A program made the position numbers and the translations under genes. Under the pieces are notes generated by a model that did no database searches, had not been told where the DNA came from, and saw only the letters and a list, made by a program, of their open reading frames with translations. A stretch of 64,000 nucleotides of DNA from NCBI GenBank assembly GCA_020024265.1, contig JAHHTW010000008.1, positions 1 to 64,000 of the forward strand, written 5' to 3'. Position 1 is the first letter of the stretch. Each line of letters opens with the position of its first letter. Shown here one piece after another: positions 52,951 to 63,485 of the stretch. The DNA is from Anaerotignum sp. GTDB lineage: Bacteria; Bacillota; Clostridia; Lachnospirales; Anaerotignaceae.

Positions 52951-54336
52951 CTATTTTGATGGATTCCCCATATTTGCATACTGTATTTCTCGTCTGCGTA
53001 ATAGCTTTCCCATACATTTGTAGTATACTGCCATAGATACAAGCGCACTAATCAAATCGACAAACGGTTCTGCAAAGAACACATTTTCAATCCCCCAAAG
53101 CAGAGGGAATACAACCATGCAAATAAAATACAATGTCTTTCGGAATGTGGAAAGAGTGATTGCATAGCGTACTGCGGAAAGCCCCGTAAAACCATCCACA
53201 ATGGTATATTGTACCGCCAAAGGCAATATCATCAACGTCATCACCTTGATCGCTTTGATGGACAAATCCATATACTGCGCTTCATCTGTAAACAGTCTTA
53301 CAAAGTAAGGAGAAAGCAGATGTGCCGCAAGCATCATAATGATGGTGAAAATCAGACAAAGATAGAGTGTATACTTTTGCCCGGAGCGTACACGATCCAT
53401 TTGACACGCTCCATAATTGAAACCCAATATTGGCTGTGTAGAACCAGTCATACCACCCATTGGCAGCGTAATCATCAAAAAGAAGCTCTGCGCAATGGTA
53501 TGGCAAGTAACCAGCTGATCTCCATATCCGGGGCCACCATAATGCTGCAACACCATATTCATCGCAATAATCAGACCACTATCCAGTGCCACAATGATAA
53601 ATGGAGAAAGCCCCGTCAACAAGACACGCACCATCAATGTTCTGTCATATCCACCAAATGTAATCCGCACAGGTGGTCTTGGGCCAAAGAGAAACAGCAG
53701 TACGAACGCACAAGATGCTACCTGTGCCAGTACCGTAGCAAGGGCTGCACCAGCTACTCCCATATGCATGCCAAATATCAATATTGGGTCTAAAATCATA
53801 TTACAGATTGCGCCTATAATGACAGAAATCATGGCAATCTTAGCGTATCCCTGACATATGATAAATGTATTCATCCCCATAGAAAGTATGGCAAACAAGC
53901 TGCCTATGGTATATATGGTCATATAGGTATTTGCATATGGAAACGTGGCAGCGCTTGCGCCAAAGAGCATCAAAAGCGGCTTTTTGATACAAATGATGAT
54001 GAGCGTAATGGCAAGTGCCATCAATACCATCATCAAAAAACAGTTTGCCATAATCCGCTCTGCTTCTTTGCGGTTATTCTCCCCCATTTTGATGCTCATC
54101 AAGGGAGAACCACCAATTCCAATCCATATAGAAAAGGATGTGATCAGTGTTACAATCGGGCCGCAAATACCAACACCCGCAAGCGCCGTTTCACCGATTT
54201 TCGGAATATTTCCAATGAAAATACGGTCTACAATGCTGTACAATACATTCACAAATTGTGCCAACATTGCCGGAATTGCCAATCGAACAACCAATCCACG
54301 CATGGAGTCTGTCCCCAGATTGTTCTCCCTACTCAT
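52951..54336 (-). CDS. MATE-family efflux transporter (second)
   Basis: A 461-residue exporter with twelve hydrophobic segments. It starts MSRENNLGTDSMRGLVVRLAIPAMLAQFVNVLYSIVDRIFIGNIP, the MepA-like branch. Only distant similarity to the MATE at 48973 is visible. GGGAGG precedes the ATG. It stands between polC and acpP on the same strand. The substrate is unknown, and no riboswitch-like leader was seen in the 63-base gap to polC. Confidence 0.92.
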   Translation of the reverse strand: MSRENNLGTDSMRGLVVRLAIPAMLAQFVNVLYSIVDRIFIGNIPKIGETALAGVGICGPIVTLITSFSIWIGIGGSPLMSIKMGENNRKEAERIMANCFLMMVLMALAITLIIICIKKPLLMLFGASAATFPYANTYMTIYTIGSLFAILSMGMNTFIICQGYAKIAMISVIIGAICNMILDPILIFGMHMGVAGAALATVLAQVASCAFVLLFLFGPRPPVRITFGGYDRTLMVRVLLTGLSPFIIVALDSGLIIAMNMVLQHYGGPGYGDQLVTCHTIAQSFFLMITLPMGGMTGSTQPILGFNYGACQMDRVRSGQKYTLYLCLIFTIIMMLAAHLLSPYFVRLFTDEAQYMDLSIKAIKVMTLMILPLAVQYTIVDGFTGLSAVRYAITLSTFRKTLYFICMVVFPLLWGIENVFFAEPFVDLISALVSMAVYYKCMGKLLRRREIQYANMGNPSK

Positions 54337-54399
54337 AGTCTGCCTCCCTATTGCTTCCTGTACAGAATCTCATACCATATGCATGGCGGTTCCACCGTC

Positions 54400-57300
54400 T
54401 TAAAACAGACTCAGCTGATTTGTTTCTGGTATTCCGTTCAGTACCCCATTGTCTTTCAATAAATCAATCAAAGAACGTCCCAAAGAAGTGCGTTCCTTTA
54501 ATTCTTCAATCGTGCGGAATTCGCCCGCTTCCCTTCCTTCTACAATACTTTGTGCGGCATTGGTTCCAAGCCCCTGCAAAGAGTTGAAGGGTGGCAAAAG
54601 CCCATCTTCTGTAATGATAAAGTTTTTGGCATCCGAATGATACAAATCAATAGGCGCAAACTGGAACCCTCTGGCGTAAAATTCAACCACAAGCTCCAAT
54701 ACCGTTTGCTTGCCCTTGTCCTTTGCAGTTGCTTCCTGCCCTTTTGCCTGTATCTCCCGTATGGCTGCTCTTGCTACATCTATGCCCTTACACATACACG
54801 CATAATCAAAGTCGTCACTTGCACGCACAGAAAAATACGCTGCATAGTATGCCTTTGGATAATTGATTTTGAAATATGCAATACGAAATGCCATCATAAC
54901 ATATGCTGCTGCATGCGCCTTTGGGAACATATACTGTATTTTTTGGCAGGATTCAATATACCAATCCGGTACATTGGCAGCCTTCATATCTGCAATATCT
55001 TCTTCTGCCAATCCCTTGCCCTTTCTCACCTTTTCCATAATCTTAAAGGATTTCTTCTTTTCTACCCCCTTATTGATGAGATAAATCATAATACTGTCAC
55101 GGGTAGAAATGGTTTCTTTCAGTGTAATGGTGCCTTCTTCGATCAATGTCTGTGCATTGCCCAGCCATACGCCTGTACCATGGGACAAGCCGGAAATGCG
55201 CAACAAATCGGCAAATGTTTTTGGCTTTGTATCCAGCAGCATGCCACGCACAAACTTTGTACCAAATTCCGGAATACCCAACGTGCCTGTTTCACAGTTG
55301 ATTTCTTCCGCTGTCACACCCAATGCTGCCGGAGATTCAAACAACGACATCGTTTGGGGATCGCCCAAAGGCACGCTCTGCGGATTGACACCTGTCAAAT
55401 CGTATAACAAACGAATCACCGTAGGATCGTCATGCCCCAACAGATCAAGCTTGAGCAAGCGCCCACTGATGGAATGATAGTCAAAATGTGTCGTTGTGAC
55501 AGTGGAATTGACATCATTCGCCGGTCTTTGTATGGGGCAAAATTCATAAATATTGTGATCACTTGGCACAACCATCAGACCGCCCGGGTGCTGCCCTGTG
55601 GTACGCTTGACACCGGTGCAGCCATTCATCAAACGTGTAATCTCTGCATTGTGTGCTGTAATATGACGTTCATCAAAATATTTTTTGACGAAGCCGTATG
55701 CTGTTTTATCTGCCAATGTACCAATGGTTCCTGCCTTGAATACATGCCCCTCGCCAAACAATTCCTCTGTATAGGCATGTGCTGTTTGTTGATATTCCCC
55801 GGAAAAATTCAAGTCAATATCCGGTTCTTTATCCCCTTCAAATCCCAAAAATGTCTGGAATGGGATATCATGCCCATCCTTATGCATCAATGTACCGCAA
55901 TGCGGGCAATTCATATCCGGCATATCACAACCACTGGCTTCCTCCATTGCATAGGAACGTACCAGCTCTGATTCAAAATCAGAGTATTTGCAATTTGGGC
56001 ATACATAATGCGGTGGCAAAGAATTTACTTCTGTAATCCCTGCCATATTTGCCGCAAAGGACGAACCCACCGAACCACGAGAACCTACCAAATACCCATC
56101 CTCCACAGATTTCCACACCAATTTTTGTGCAATGATATACAATACCGCATATCCATTGCTGATGATGGAATTTAGCTCTGTTTCCAGACGATCCTGTACG
56201 ATGGGCGGAAGCGGATCTCCATAAATAGAATGTGCCTTTTGCATGGTAATTTCTCGAAGCTGTTCGTCTGCCCCCTCAATTTTCGGAGGGAATGTTTCAT
56301 CCGGAATCGGCTTTATTTTTTCAATACGCTCTGCAATCAGATTGGTATTGGTAATTACAACCTCTCTGGCTTTTTCCTCGCCCAAATAAGCAAACTCTGC
56401 CAGCATTTCTTCTGTAGTACGTAAATACAACGGAGGCTGCTTGTCCGCATCTGCAAAGCCCTCTGCTGCCATAATCACCTTACGATATACATCATCATCG
56501 GGATCAATGAAATGCACATCACAGGTTGCCACCACAGGCTTATCATACTGCTCACCAAGCGCAACGATTTGACGGTTCATATCTTCAATATCCTTCATGC
56601 AATGAATACTCTCCACACGGGGGGAGTCAATCATAAATTGGTTATTGCCCAATGGCTGAATTTCCAAATAATCATAAAAACGAACCAATTCTTCAATTCT
56701 CTGAGAAGGCTGCTTATCCAAAAGTGCACGATACAGCTCGCCTGCTTCACAAGCACTGCCTAAAATCAGACCTTCTCGTTTCTGCATCAATTTACTTTTT
56801 GGAATACGAGGTCTGCGATAAAAATAATCAATATGTGCCATAGACACCAGCTCATACAGATTTCTCAGCCCTGTATCATTCTGTACCAATATAATGGCAT
56901 GGTGTGATTTCAGCTTTTTATAATTCACTGTACGACTTGCCAGTATATTGATTTCATCCAATGTTTTGATATTCTTTTCCTTCAGCATATCCAAAAATTG
57001 CAGAAAAACCTCTGCGGTTGCCTCCGCATCATTCACTGCACGATGATGCCCTTGCAAAGATACGCCCAAATGTTCACAAACAATATCCAGCTTATGCTTT
57101 TTGAGTTCCGGAAGCAGTGTTCTTGCAAGCTCCAATGTATCCACTATCGTATTGTGCCATTCTCCCAGACCCATACGCTCTGCCGCAATCCGGATAAATC
57201 CGGTATCAAATCCGGCATTGTGTGCCACAACCACCACATTTTCACAAAATGCCAAAAACTGCGGCAAAACCACCTCAATGGTTGGTGCATCGGCTATCAT

Positions 57301-58731
57301 TTCATCCGAAATGCCAGTCAGTTTTGTAATCTCCACAGGAATAGGGCGTTTTGGATTGACAAACGTACTGAAACGATCTATAATCTGCCCATTTTGCACT
57401 TTTACCGCACCAATTTCCGTGATTGCTTCTTTTTCTTTTGACAATCCCGTTGTTTCTATATCAAATACCACAAAAACGTCATCCAGTGTCTGTCCCTTTG
57501 GCAAGAACACGGCATTGCCCAGATCATCAATCAGATATGCCTCGACACCGTAAATCACTTTCAAATCTTTTTGATCCGCTGCATTCATGGCATCCGGAAA
57601 CGCCTGTACCACACCATGATCTGTAATGGCAATTGCCTTATGCCCCCATTCCAATGCACGCTTGATATATGTTTTGACAGGTGTGACACCATCCATACTG
57701 CTCATTTGTGTATGCAAATGCAATTCTACACGTTTTTCCTCTGCATGATCCATACGTGGCGGAGGCGCTTGTGCAGTTGCGATATTTTTTGCCATAATAT
57801 TGATTTCTTTGGCATATTTATCAAACTGCACTTCTCCCTGTACACGTAAATAGGCATCCTTTTTCATTTTGTCCGAAAGCTCTGCATCAAACACGCTACG
57901 TTTGACAAAAAATTTCACAGTGGTAGAGTCGCTTTTATCTGTGATATCAAAAGATACAATATATTTTTCACCTTTGATCTCTCTTTTTTCCAAGTTAAAT
58001 ATGGCGCCTTCAATGATCACAGACTCACCCGGCACTTTGGTATCAATGATTTTCACATGTGTTCCTTTGATTTCCTTGCCAAATAAGATACCACGAGAAA
58101 CGGCTGCACTGATGGCTGCTACCTCTGCTGTTGTCTTTTCTATCGCTTCTTGGTGTGTAGAGGCTGCAATCTGCTGCAAAAGCTCCTGTGTTTTGGACAT
58201 TTGTTTTTGCTCCATAGAAGTACGATCTTCTTCACTGCATCTTGCATTTTTGAACTGCACTGCAACATGCAAACCGGTTTCCTGCGTAATGAGCTTTGCA
58301 ACGTCCTCCTCTACTTTTTTATGCGAAAAATAATATGCCATATTATGTTTGACAAATATTTGCAGCTTACCATCCTGATATTCCCAATCCGCATCAGAAA
58401 TCACACTGCTGCAAATCTTACTTTTCTGTGACACATGGCTGCAAATGGTATCCCAAAATGCAGTCAACACATTTTTCGGTTCTTCGTCTGCGAACGGATA
58501 CTTATGAAAAATATGAATTTCTCGCACACCGGGAAGCTGCTGCATCATTTCGTCATGTAGCTTTTGCCAATACAAAGGAGCAATCACATCATTGGATAAG
58601 ATTTCCATTACAATCGCACAATCCTTGCGGTAAATGGTCATAGAAAGCACCGTTGTTTCACGAAACACCTCCTGTAAGGCGTAAGAAAGCGAAACCTTTT
58701 CAAACACAAGCGGAAATTGTTTTGCTGTCAT
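54400..58731 (-). CDS. polC: DNA polymerase III alpha subunit, Gram-positive PolC type
   Basis: A 1443-residue replicative polymerase. The order is N-terminal domains, an OB fold (about 220-320), PHP part 1 (about 335-410), an inserted 3'-5' proofreading exonuclease beginning FDIETTGL near residue 421 with its HNAGFD block, the rest of PHP, and a zinc-binding cluster (CPNCKY...CDMPDMNCPHCG). The catalytic palm follows with PDIDLNFSGEYQ near residue 972, then fingers and duplex-binding parts ending LSLF, which looks like a clamp-binding tail (NQLSLF). The length is normal. It lies 23 bases downstream of ispG. Confidence 0.97.
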   Translation of the reverse strand: MTAKQFPLVFEKVSLSYALQEVFRETTVLSMTIYRKDCAIVMEILSNDVIAPLYWQKLHDEMMQQLPGVREIHIFHKYPFADEEPKNVLTAFWDTICSHVSQKSKICSSVISDADWEYQDGKLQIFVKHNMAYYFSHKKVEEDVAKLITQETGLHVAVQFKNARCSEEDRTSMEQKQMSKTQELLQQIAASTHQEAIEKTTAEVAAISAAVSRGILFGKEIKGTHVKIIDTKVPGESVIIEGAIFNLEKREIKGEKYIVSFDITDKSDSTTVKFFVKRSVFDAELSDKMKKDAYLRVQGEVQFDKYAKEINIMAKNIATAQAPPPRMDHAEEKRVELHLHTQMSSMDGVTPVKTYIKRALEWGHKAIAITDHGVVQAFPDAMNAADQKDLKVIYGVEAYLIDDLGNAVFLPKGQTLDDVFVVFDIETTGLSKEKEAITEIGAVKVQNGQIIDRFSTFVNPKRPIPVEITKLTGISDEMIADAPTIEVVLPQFLAFCENVVVVAHNAGFDTGFIRIAAERMGLGEWHNTIVDTLELARTLLPELKKHKLDIVCEHLGVSLQGHHRAVNDAEATAEVFLQFLDMLKEKNIKTLDEINILASRTVNYKKLKSHHAIILVQNDTGLRNLYELVSMAHIDYFYRRPRIPKSKLMQKREGLILGSACEAGELYRALLDKQPSQRIEELVRFYDYLEIQPLGNNQFMIDSPRVESIHCMKDIEDMNRQIVALGEQYDKPVVATCDVHFIDPDDDVYRKVIMAAEGFADADKQPPLYLRTTEEMLAEFAYLGEEKAREVVITNTNLIAERIEKIKPIPDETFPPKIEGADEQLREITMQKAHSIYGDPLPPIVQDRLETELNSIISNGYAVLYIIAQKLVWKSVEDGYLVGSRGSVGSSFAANMAGITEVNSLPPHYVCPNCKYSDFESELVRSYAMEEASGCDMPDMNCPHCGTLMHKDGHDIPFQTFLGFEGDKEPDIDLNFSGEYQQTAHAYTEELFGEGHVFKAGTIGTLADKTAYGFVKKYFDERHITAHNAEITRLMNGCTGVKRTTGQHPGGLMVVPSDHNIYEFCPIQRPANDVNSTVTTTHFDYHSISGRLLKLDLLGHDDPTVIRLLYDLTGVNPQSVPLGDPQTMSLFESPAALGVTAEEINCETGTLGIPEFGTKFVRGMLLDTKPKTFADLLRISGLSHGTGVWLGNAQTLIEEGTITLKETISTRDSIMIYLINKGVEKKKSFKIMEKVRKGKGLAEEDIADMKAANVPDWYIESCQKIQYMFPKAHAAAYVMMAFRIAYFKINYPKAYYAAYFSVRASDDFDYACMCKGIDVARAAIREIQAKGQEATAKDKGKQTVLELVVEFYARGFQFAPIDLYHSDAKNFIITEDGLLPPFNSLQGLGTNAAQSIVEGREAGEFRTIEELKERTSLGRSLIDLLKDNGVLNGIPETNQLSLF

Positions 58732-58754
58732 AGAATCCTTTTCCTCCCAAATGA

Positions 58755-59804
58755 TTACAATTTATCAATTTCTTCCATCAGCGCATCGACCAGTTGCTCT
58801 TCCGGAACCTGACGGATCAGCGCACCTTTTTTGAACAGAATACCGACACCCTTACCACCGGCAATCCCGATATCTGCTTCCTTTGCCTCTCCCGGACCAT
58901 TGACGACGCAGCCCATGACAGCCACCTTGATATCTTTATGAATGGCTGCACAGCGCTGTTCCACCGCATTCGCAATGGAAATCAAATCAATCTGTGTTCT
59001 CCCACAGGTAGGACAGGAAATCAATTCTACACCAAATTTTCTCAAACCCAAGCTTTTGAGGATCTCTTTTGCCGCACGCACTTCTTCCACCGGATCACCG
59101 GTCAAAGACACACGAATCGTGTCCCCAATGCCCATTGCCAAAATACTGCCTATTCCCACTGCGGATTTGATGGTGCCGCTATAAAGTGTACCTGCTTCTG
59201 TAATACCCAAATGAATGGGATATGGAATATTTTCCGAAAGGATACGATATGCTTCCAAAGAAAATGGCACATCGGATGCCTTAATGGACACCACAATATC
59301 ATGAAAATCGTATTTTTCGAGTATTTTCACGTGTTTGCATGCGCTTTCCACCAGCCCTTGTGGGGTAACGCCACCATATTTTTCTACCAATTCTTTTTCC
59401 AAAGAACCGCTATTGACACCAATGCGAATGGGAATATGCTTTGCCTTCGCCATTTCCACTACCTGTTGGATACGGCTTTCTTCCCCGATATTCCCTGGGT
59501 TGATACGTACTTTATCAATCCCCAGTTCCATCACTCGCAAAGCTAGGCGATAATCGAAGTGAATATCTGCAACCAGAGGAATATGAATCTGTTTACGGAT
59601 TTCACCAATGGCATCTGCCGCCTGCATATCGGGTACCGCAACACGCACAAGTTCACAGCCTGCTGCTTCCAGTCTGTGAATCTGTGCAACGGTTGCCTGA
59701 ATATCTCGTGTATCTGTATTGCACATAGACTGTATGACAATGGGGTGCCCACCACCGATTTTGACATTTCCTACCTGTACTGTTGTGGTATGTTTTCTTT
59801 GCAT
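58755..59804 (-). CDS. ispG: 4-hydroxy-3-methylbut-2-en-1-yl diphosphate synthase
   Basis: A 349-residue 4Fe-4S enzyme of the MEP isoprenoid pathway, reducing MEcPP to HMBPP. It has an N-terminal TIM barrel (IVIQSMCNTDTRD, INPGNIG) and C-terminal cluster ligands in SCPTCGR and MGCVVNGPGEA. The length fits the bacterial two-domain form. AAGGAAG lies 7 bases before the ATG. It probably shares a transcript with polC. Confidence 0.96.
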   Translation of the reverse strand: MQRKHTTTVQVGNVKIGGGHPIVIQSMCNTDTRDIQATVAQIHRLEAAGCELVRVAVPDMQAADAIGEIRKQIHIPLVADIHFDYRLALRVMELGIDKVRINPGNIGEESRIQQVVEMAKAKHIPIRIGVNSGSLEKELVEKYGGVTPQGLVESACKHVKILEKYDFHDIVVSIKASDVPFSLEAYRILSENIPYPIHLGITEAGTLYSGTIKSAVGIGSILAMGIGDTIRVSLTGDPVEEVRAAKEILKSLGLRKFGVELISCPTCGRTQIDLISIANAVEQRCAAIHKDIKVAVMGCVVNGPGEAKEADIGIAGGKGVGILFKKGALIRQVPEEQLVDALMEEIDKL

Positions 59805-60254
59805 AGCTACACTTCCTTTTATTTTTTCCGCAATTTTCTATTATCAGTATAGCACAATATCACAAAACAGACCTCACAAAAGCACATCCTCTTATTTCAA
59901 TCTCCTTGTGCAAAAAGATAGGCAATCAGGTATTCGTTTTTTCGAAAAAAGTTATGCCTTTTTGGCTTCTCTCAAAACCACACAAGCTTTTGAACAAGCC
60001 CATCAAAACTTTGATATACCGTATTTGACGACATACTGCAATCACAGGCATAAAAAGTATGCAGCAACAAGGCTCTGCGCAAGAGAATGTTCTGTATCCT
60101 ACAGCAATTTGATCATCAGAAACCGCTGTGTTGCAAAACGCAAAAAAGAATCCATATATACATACAAAACGGCATGACTTCTGTCATGCCGTTTGTGTTC
60201 TGATATTGTGTTGCCATTTTGGGATATTCCCTATATTTTTGGACTGGATGCGGC
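59805..60254. other. 450-base intergenic region
   Basis: The ispG promoter should lie in the first 100 bases (minus-strand TATACT near 59846-59851). A plus-strand frame at about 59900-60177 is open but has no start signal or known motif. The groEL-side hairpin at 60166-60197 closes it. Confidence 0.4.
60166..60197 (-). terminator. hairpin after groEL
   Basis: ACAAACGGCATGACAG and its complement form a perfect 14-base stem around a short loop, about 58 bases beyond the stop. The T-run is brief. Confidence 0.65.
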
Positions 60255-61886
60255 TTACATATAACCGCCCATGCCACCGCCCATAGAAGGATCAGGCATA
60301 GCAGGCGCCTTAGCAGGCAGCTCTGCAACCACTGCTTCTGTTGTCAAGAATGTGGAAGCAACGGATGTTGCATTTTGCAATGCACTTCTTGTTACCTTTG
60401 CAGGGTCAAGAATACCAGCTTCTACCATTTCTACATATTCTTCTGTCAATGCATTGAAGCCAACACCTGTATCCATTTCTTTTACTTTATTTACAACCAC
60501 AGAGCCTTCCAGACCTGCATTTTCTACAATCTGACGCAGAGGTGCTTCCAGCGCTTTGATGACAATGTCTGCACCTGTTTTTTCATCACCGATCAAGCCT
60601 GTGCAAGCTGCTTTTACATTTTCTACTGCATGCAAAAGTGCAGTACCGCCACCAGCGACAATACCTTCTTCTACAGCTGCTCTTGTCGCAGCCAGTGCAT
60701 CTTCCATACGCATTTTCTTTTCTTTCATTTCTGTTTCGGTTGCAGCACCAACTTTAATCACTGCTACGCCACCGCACAGCTTTGCCAGTCTTTCTTGTAA
60801 TTTTTCTCTATCGAAATCGGATTCTGTTTCTTCGATACCAATACGAATTTGACGAATTCTTGCATCAATATCTTCTTTTCTGCCGGCACCGTCTGCGATG
60901 ATTGTCAATTCTTTTTCTACACGGACAGTCTTTGCACGCCCCAGCATATCTACTGTAGCATCCTTCAAATCAATACCCAGTTCATCGGAAATTACCTGCG
61001 CACCTGTGAGCGCTGCAATATCTGCCAGCTGTGCTTTTCTTCTGTCGCCAAAGCCGGGAGCTTTGACAGCAACACATGTGAAAGTACCTCTCAGTTTATT
61101 CAATACCAGCGTAGCCAGTGCTTCGCCTTCTACATCTTCTGCAATCATCAGAAGCTTGCCGCCCATCTGCATGATCTGTTCCAAAATGGGTACCAAATCC
61201 TGAATGTTTGTGATTTTCTTATCTGTAATCAGAATATACGGATCTTCCAGTACAGCCACCATCTTATCCATATCGGTACACATATAAGCAGACAAATAAC
61301 CTCTGTCAAACTGCATACCTTCTACCATATCCAATTCTGTTTTCATTGTTTTGGATTCTTCTACTGTGATAACACCTTCGTTTGTTACCTTTTCCATAGC
61401 ATCTGCAATCATATCACCAACTTCCTCATCACCTGCGGAAATTGCTGCTACGTTTGCAATATGTTTCTTTGTGGTAACTTCCTGACTCATTTTTTTGATT
61501 TCTTCTACTGCTGCTACTGTTGCTTTGTGCATCCCTTTTCTCAAAATGATTGCATTTGCACCTGCTGCAATATTTTTCAGACCTTCCTGAATCATTGCTT
61601 GTGCCAAAACGGTTGCTGTTGTGGTACCATCACCTGCAACGTCATTTGTCTGTGTTGCAACTTCCTTTACCAGCTGTGCGCCCATGTTTTCATAGGGATC
61701 TTCCAATTCAATATCTTTTGCAATGGTAACGCCATCGTTTGTAATCAAAGGAGATGTGAATTTACGATCCAACACCACATTACGTCCTTTGGGGCCCAAT
61801 GTTACTTTTACGGTATTTGCCAATTTATCCACACCTGCTGCCATTGCACTTCTTGCATCTGCACTATATCTAATTTCTTTTGCCAT
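60255..61886 (-). CDS. groL: 60 kDa chaperonin
   Basis: A 543-residue GroEL subunit that folds proteins inside a double ring. It starts MAKEIRYSADARSAM, has the ATP-site block VTLGPKGRNVVLD and GDGTTTATVLAQ, and ends in the usual flexible Gly-Met tail (GGGMGGYM). It follows groES by 41 bases and shares the CIRCE-controlled promoter. Confidence 0.98.
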   Translation of the reverse strand: MAKEIRYSADARSAMAAGVDKLANTVKVTLGPKGRNVVLDRKFTSPLITNDGVTIAKDIELEDPYENMGAQLVKEVATQTNDVAGDGTTTATVLAQAMIQEGLKNIAAGANAIILRKGMHKATVAAVEEIKKMSQEVTTKKHIANVAAISAGDEEVGDMIADAMEKVTNEGVITVEESKTMKTELDMVEGMQFDRGYLSAYMCTDMDKMVAVLEDPYILITDKKITNIQDLVPILEQIMQMGGKLLMIAEDVEGEALATLVLNKLRGTFTCVAVKAPGFGDRRKAQLADIAALTGAQVISDELGIDLKDATVDMLGRAKTVRVEKELTIIADGAGRKEDIDARIRQIRIGIEETESDFDREKLQERLAKLCGGVAVIKVGAATETEMKEKKMRMEDALAATRAAVEEGIVAGGGTALLHAVENVKAACTGLIGDEKTGADIVIKALEAPLRQIVENAGLEGSVVVNKVKEMDTGVGFNALTEEYVEMVEAGILDPAKVTRSALQNATSVASTFLTTEAVVAELPAKAPAMPDPSMGGGMGGYM

Positions 61887-61927
61887 GTCTTTTTACGCCT
61901 CCTGAGCTTTCTGCAATATTGGTTTTA

Positions 61928-62215
61928 TCAATCTTTTACAATTGCCAAAATATCATTTTGACGCATGACCAGATATTCTTCGCCTTCAAATTTGATCTGT
62001 GTTGCACCATATCTTGGGAAAATGACACGATCGCCTTCTTTTAATACCATTTCTACATTTACATCACCAACCAAACCGCCCGGACCTACTGCTACCACAG
62101 TTGCTTCCTGTGGTTTTTCCTGAGAGGATGAAGTCAAAATCAAACCAGATTTTGTAGTTTCCTCTGCTTCTAATTGCTTCAATACAACTTTATCTCCTAA
62201 TGGTGCCAGTTTCAT
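61928..62215 (-). CDS. groS: 10 kDa co-chaperonin
   Basis: A 95-residue GroES lid protein. It carries LAPLGDKVVLKQLEAEETTKSG, the mobile loop LILTSSSQEKPQEA, and the closing EGEEYLVMRQNDILAIV. AAGGAGG precedes the ATG. It is first gene of the heat-shock operon. Confidence 0.97.
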   Translation of the reverse strand: MKLAPLGDKVVLKQLEAEETTKSGLILTSSSQEKPQEATVVAVGPGGLVGDVNVEMVLKEGDRVIFPRYGATQIKFEGEEYLVMRQNDILAIVKD

Positions 62216-62244
62216 AGTTATCTGCCTCCTTGTGTTTTATACTG

Positions 62245-62271
62245 TTAGCACTCATCTAAACTGAGTGCTAA
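62245..62271. promoter_or_regulatory. CIRCE operator (HrcA-binding)
   Basis: TTAGCACTC (62245-62253), nine bases, GAGTGCTAA (62263-62271): a perfect match to the CIRCE consensus, just downstream of the groES promoter. Confidence 0.97.
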
Positions 62272-62283
62272 TTTATAAATACT

Positions 62284-62312
62284 ATATTATCCATTTTCCA
62301 CAAAATATTCAA
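62284..62312 (-). promoter_or_regulatory. groESL promoter
   Basis: On the minus strand, TTGAAT (62312-62307), 17-base spacer, TAATAT (62289-62284), immediately upstream of CIRCE. Confidence 0.75.
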
Positions 62313-62461
62313 ATCATATATTTCATACTATTTCCTACCATTTTGTACTATTCCTAAAAAAAAAGAGAAATCTCTGAAAAAAACTCATCTTTTCTTTTGA
62401 TTTCTCTTATTTTCTTTCGTTTTCTATTTTCTATACAAATCACATGGTGATAACAAAGGGA

Positions 62462-63331
62462 TCATACCTTTTTTTGAGCTTCCATTTGGTCTATGGCAGT
62501 CGCAGCAGACAGTGCTGCCACAAGCCCCTCACCCACTGCTTTGGCAATCTGATATGGTGCACCGGTACAATCCCCTGCCGCATATACATAAGGTAAATTG
62601 GTTTCCATCTTTCGATTGACCACAATATTTTTTCCGTCTACCTCCAAGCCATAGAGCAAGCTTTCCGGTGGCGTAGCATTTTTTGCGAAGAAAATGCCAT
62701 CACATTGCAGTGTTTCATTTGGCAAAACCAGACCGGTTACATGCATATCTTCTCCTACCACGCTTTGGGGCTTTTCATGCAGCAGGCGAATGCCAGCTTT
62801 CAGTTCCGTCACAGGTTCATACAAAGGGATATAGATGACTTCACTGCAAATATCGGATAAAAAGTTCGCTTCTGCTTCCCCTTCACTGTTTTCTGCCACC
62901 ACTACAACTTTTTTGCCACGATACAGCATACCATCACAGGTTGCACAATAGCTGACACCTTTTCCAAGATATTCTGTTTCTCCCGCAATGCTTTTGCTCT
63001 TACCCAAGCCTGTTGCCAAAATAATCGCTTTTGTCTGTATAAACTCATTTTCTGCATTGATCATGAAATACGTACCCATAGGCATAATCTGGTTGATGCG
63101 GCATTCCCGAAATTCCACACCTTTTTTGATTGCATGGGCATAAAATATATTGAGCATTTCTTCCCCCGGAATATCCGGAAGGCCCAAATAATTATCTACC
63201 TTTTCTGCTGCAAAGAGTAAGGAGCTGTCGAGGCTTCTACCAAAAATTGTCACACTTTTGTTTCTCTGTCTACAGTTTAGTGCCGCAGATAATGCTGCTG
63301 GGCCACTACCAATGATTGCTACATCTAACAT
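62462..63331 (-). CDS. thioredoxin reductase-like FAD/NAD(P) disulfide oxidoreductase
   Basis: A 289-residue flavoprotein. It has the FAD-binding loop AIIGSGPAALSAAL, the redox-active pair Cys129-Cys132 in SYCATCDG, an NAD(P) strand that is degenerate (VVVVAENSEGEAEA rather than GxGxxA), and the C-terminal FAD loop VYAAGDCTGAPYQIAKAVGEG. Size and redox motif are TrxB-like. The altered pyridine-nucleotide loop suggests the ferredoxin-dependent or flavodoxin-like reductases known from clostridia. No thioredoxin gene adjoins it. Confidence 0.87.
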   Translation of the reverse strand: MLDVAIIGSGPAALSAALNCRQRNKSVTIFGRSLDSSLLFAAEKVDNYLGLPDIPGEEMLNIFYAHAIKKGVEFRECRINQIMPMGTYFMINAENEFIQTKAIILATGLGKSKSIAGETEYLGKGVSYCATCDGMLYRGKKVVVVAENSEGEAEANFLSDICSEVIYIPLYEPVTELKAGIRLLHEKPQSVVGEDMHVTGLVLPNETLQCDGIFFAKNATPPESLLYGLEVDGKNIVVNRKMETNLPYVYAAGDCTGAPYQIAKAVGEGLVAALSAATAIDQMEAQKKV

Positions 63332-63370
63332 ATTGCACTCGCCTCTTTCTTTTTCTCTCTGATACGTTTA

Positions 63371-63451
63371 AAAACAGGATAACCTTATATCCTTTTTCCA
63401 TACCAATACTTTTGTATCTGTATGGAGCATAACATAAAGTTATCCTGTTTG
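63371..63451 (-). terminator. branched terminator between the EF-G and reductase genes
   Basis: AAACAGGATAAC and GTTATCCTGTTT enclose a second CCATAC/GTATGG stem and are followed by T-rich sequence on the minus strand. Confidence 0.7.
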
Positions 63452-63485
63452 TATAGTGTCTTACATCACAAAACAGTGATTTCTT

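Noticed and set aside
59719..60177. 152-codon plus-strand frame between ispG and groEL
   Set aside because: It starts inside the ispG 5' end, has no ribosome-binding site and no recognisable motif.
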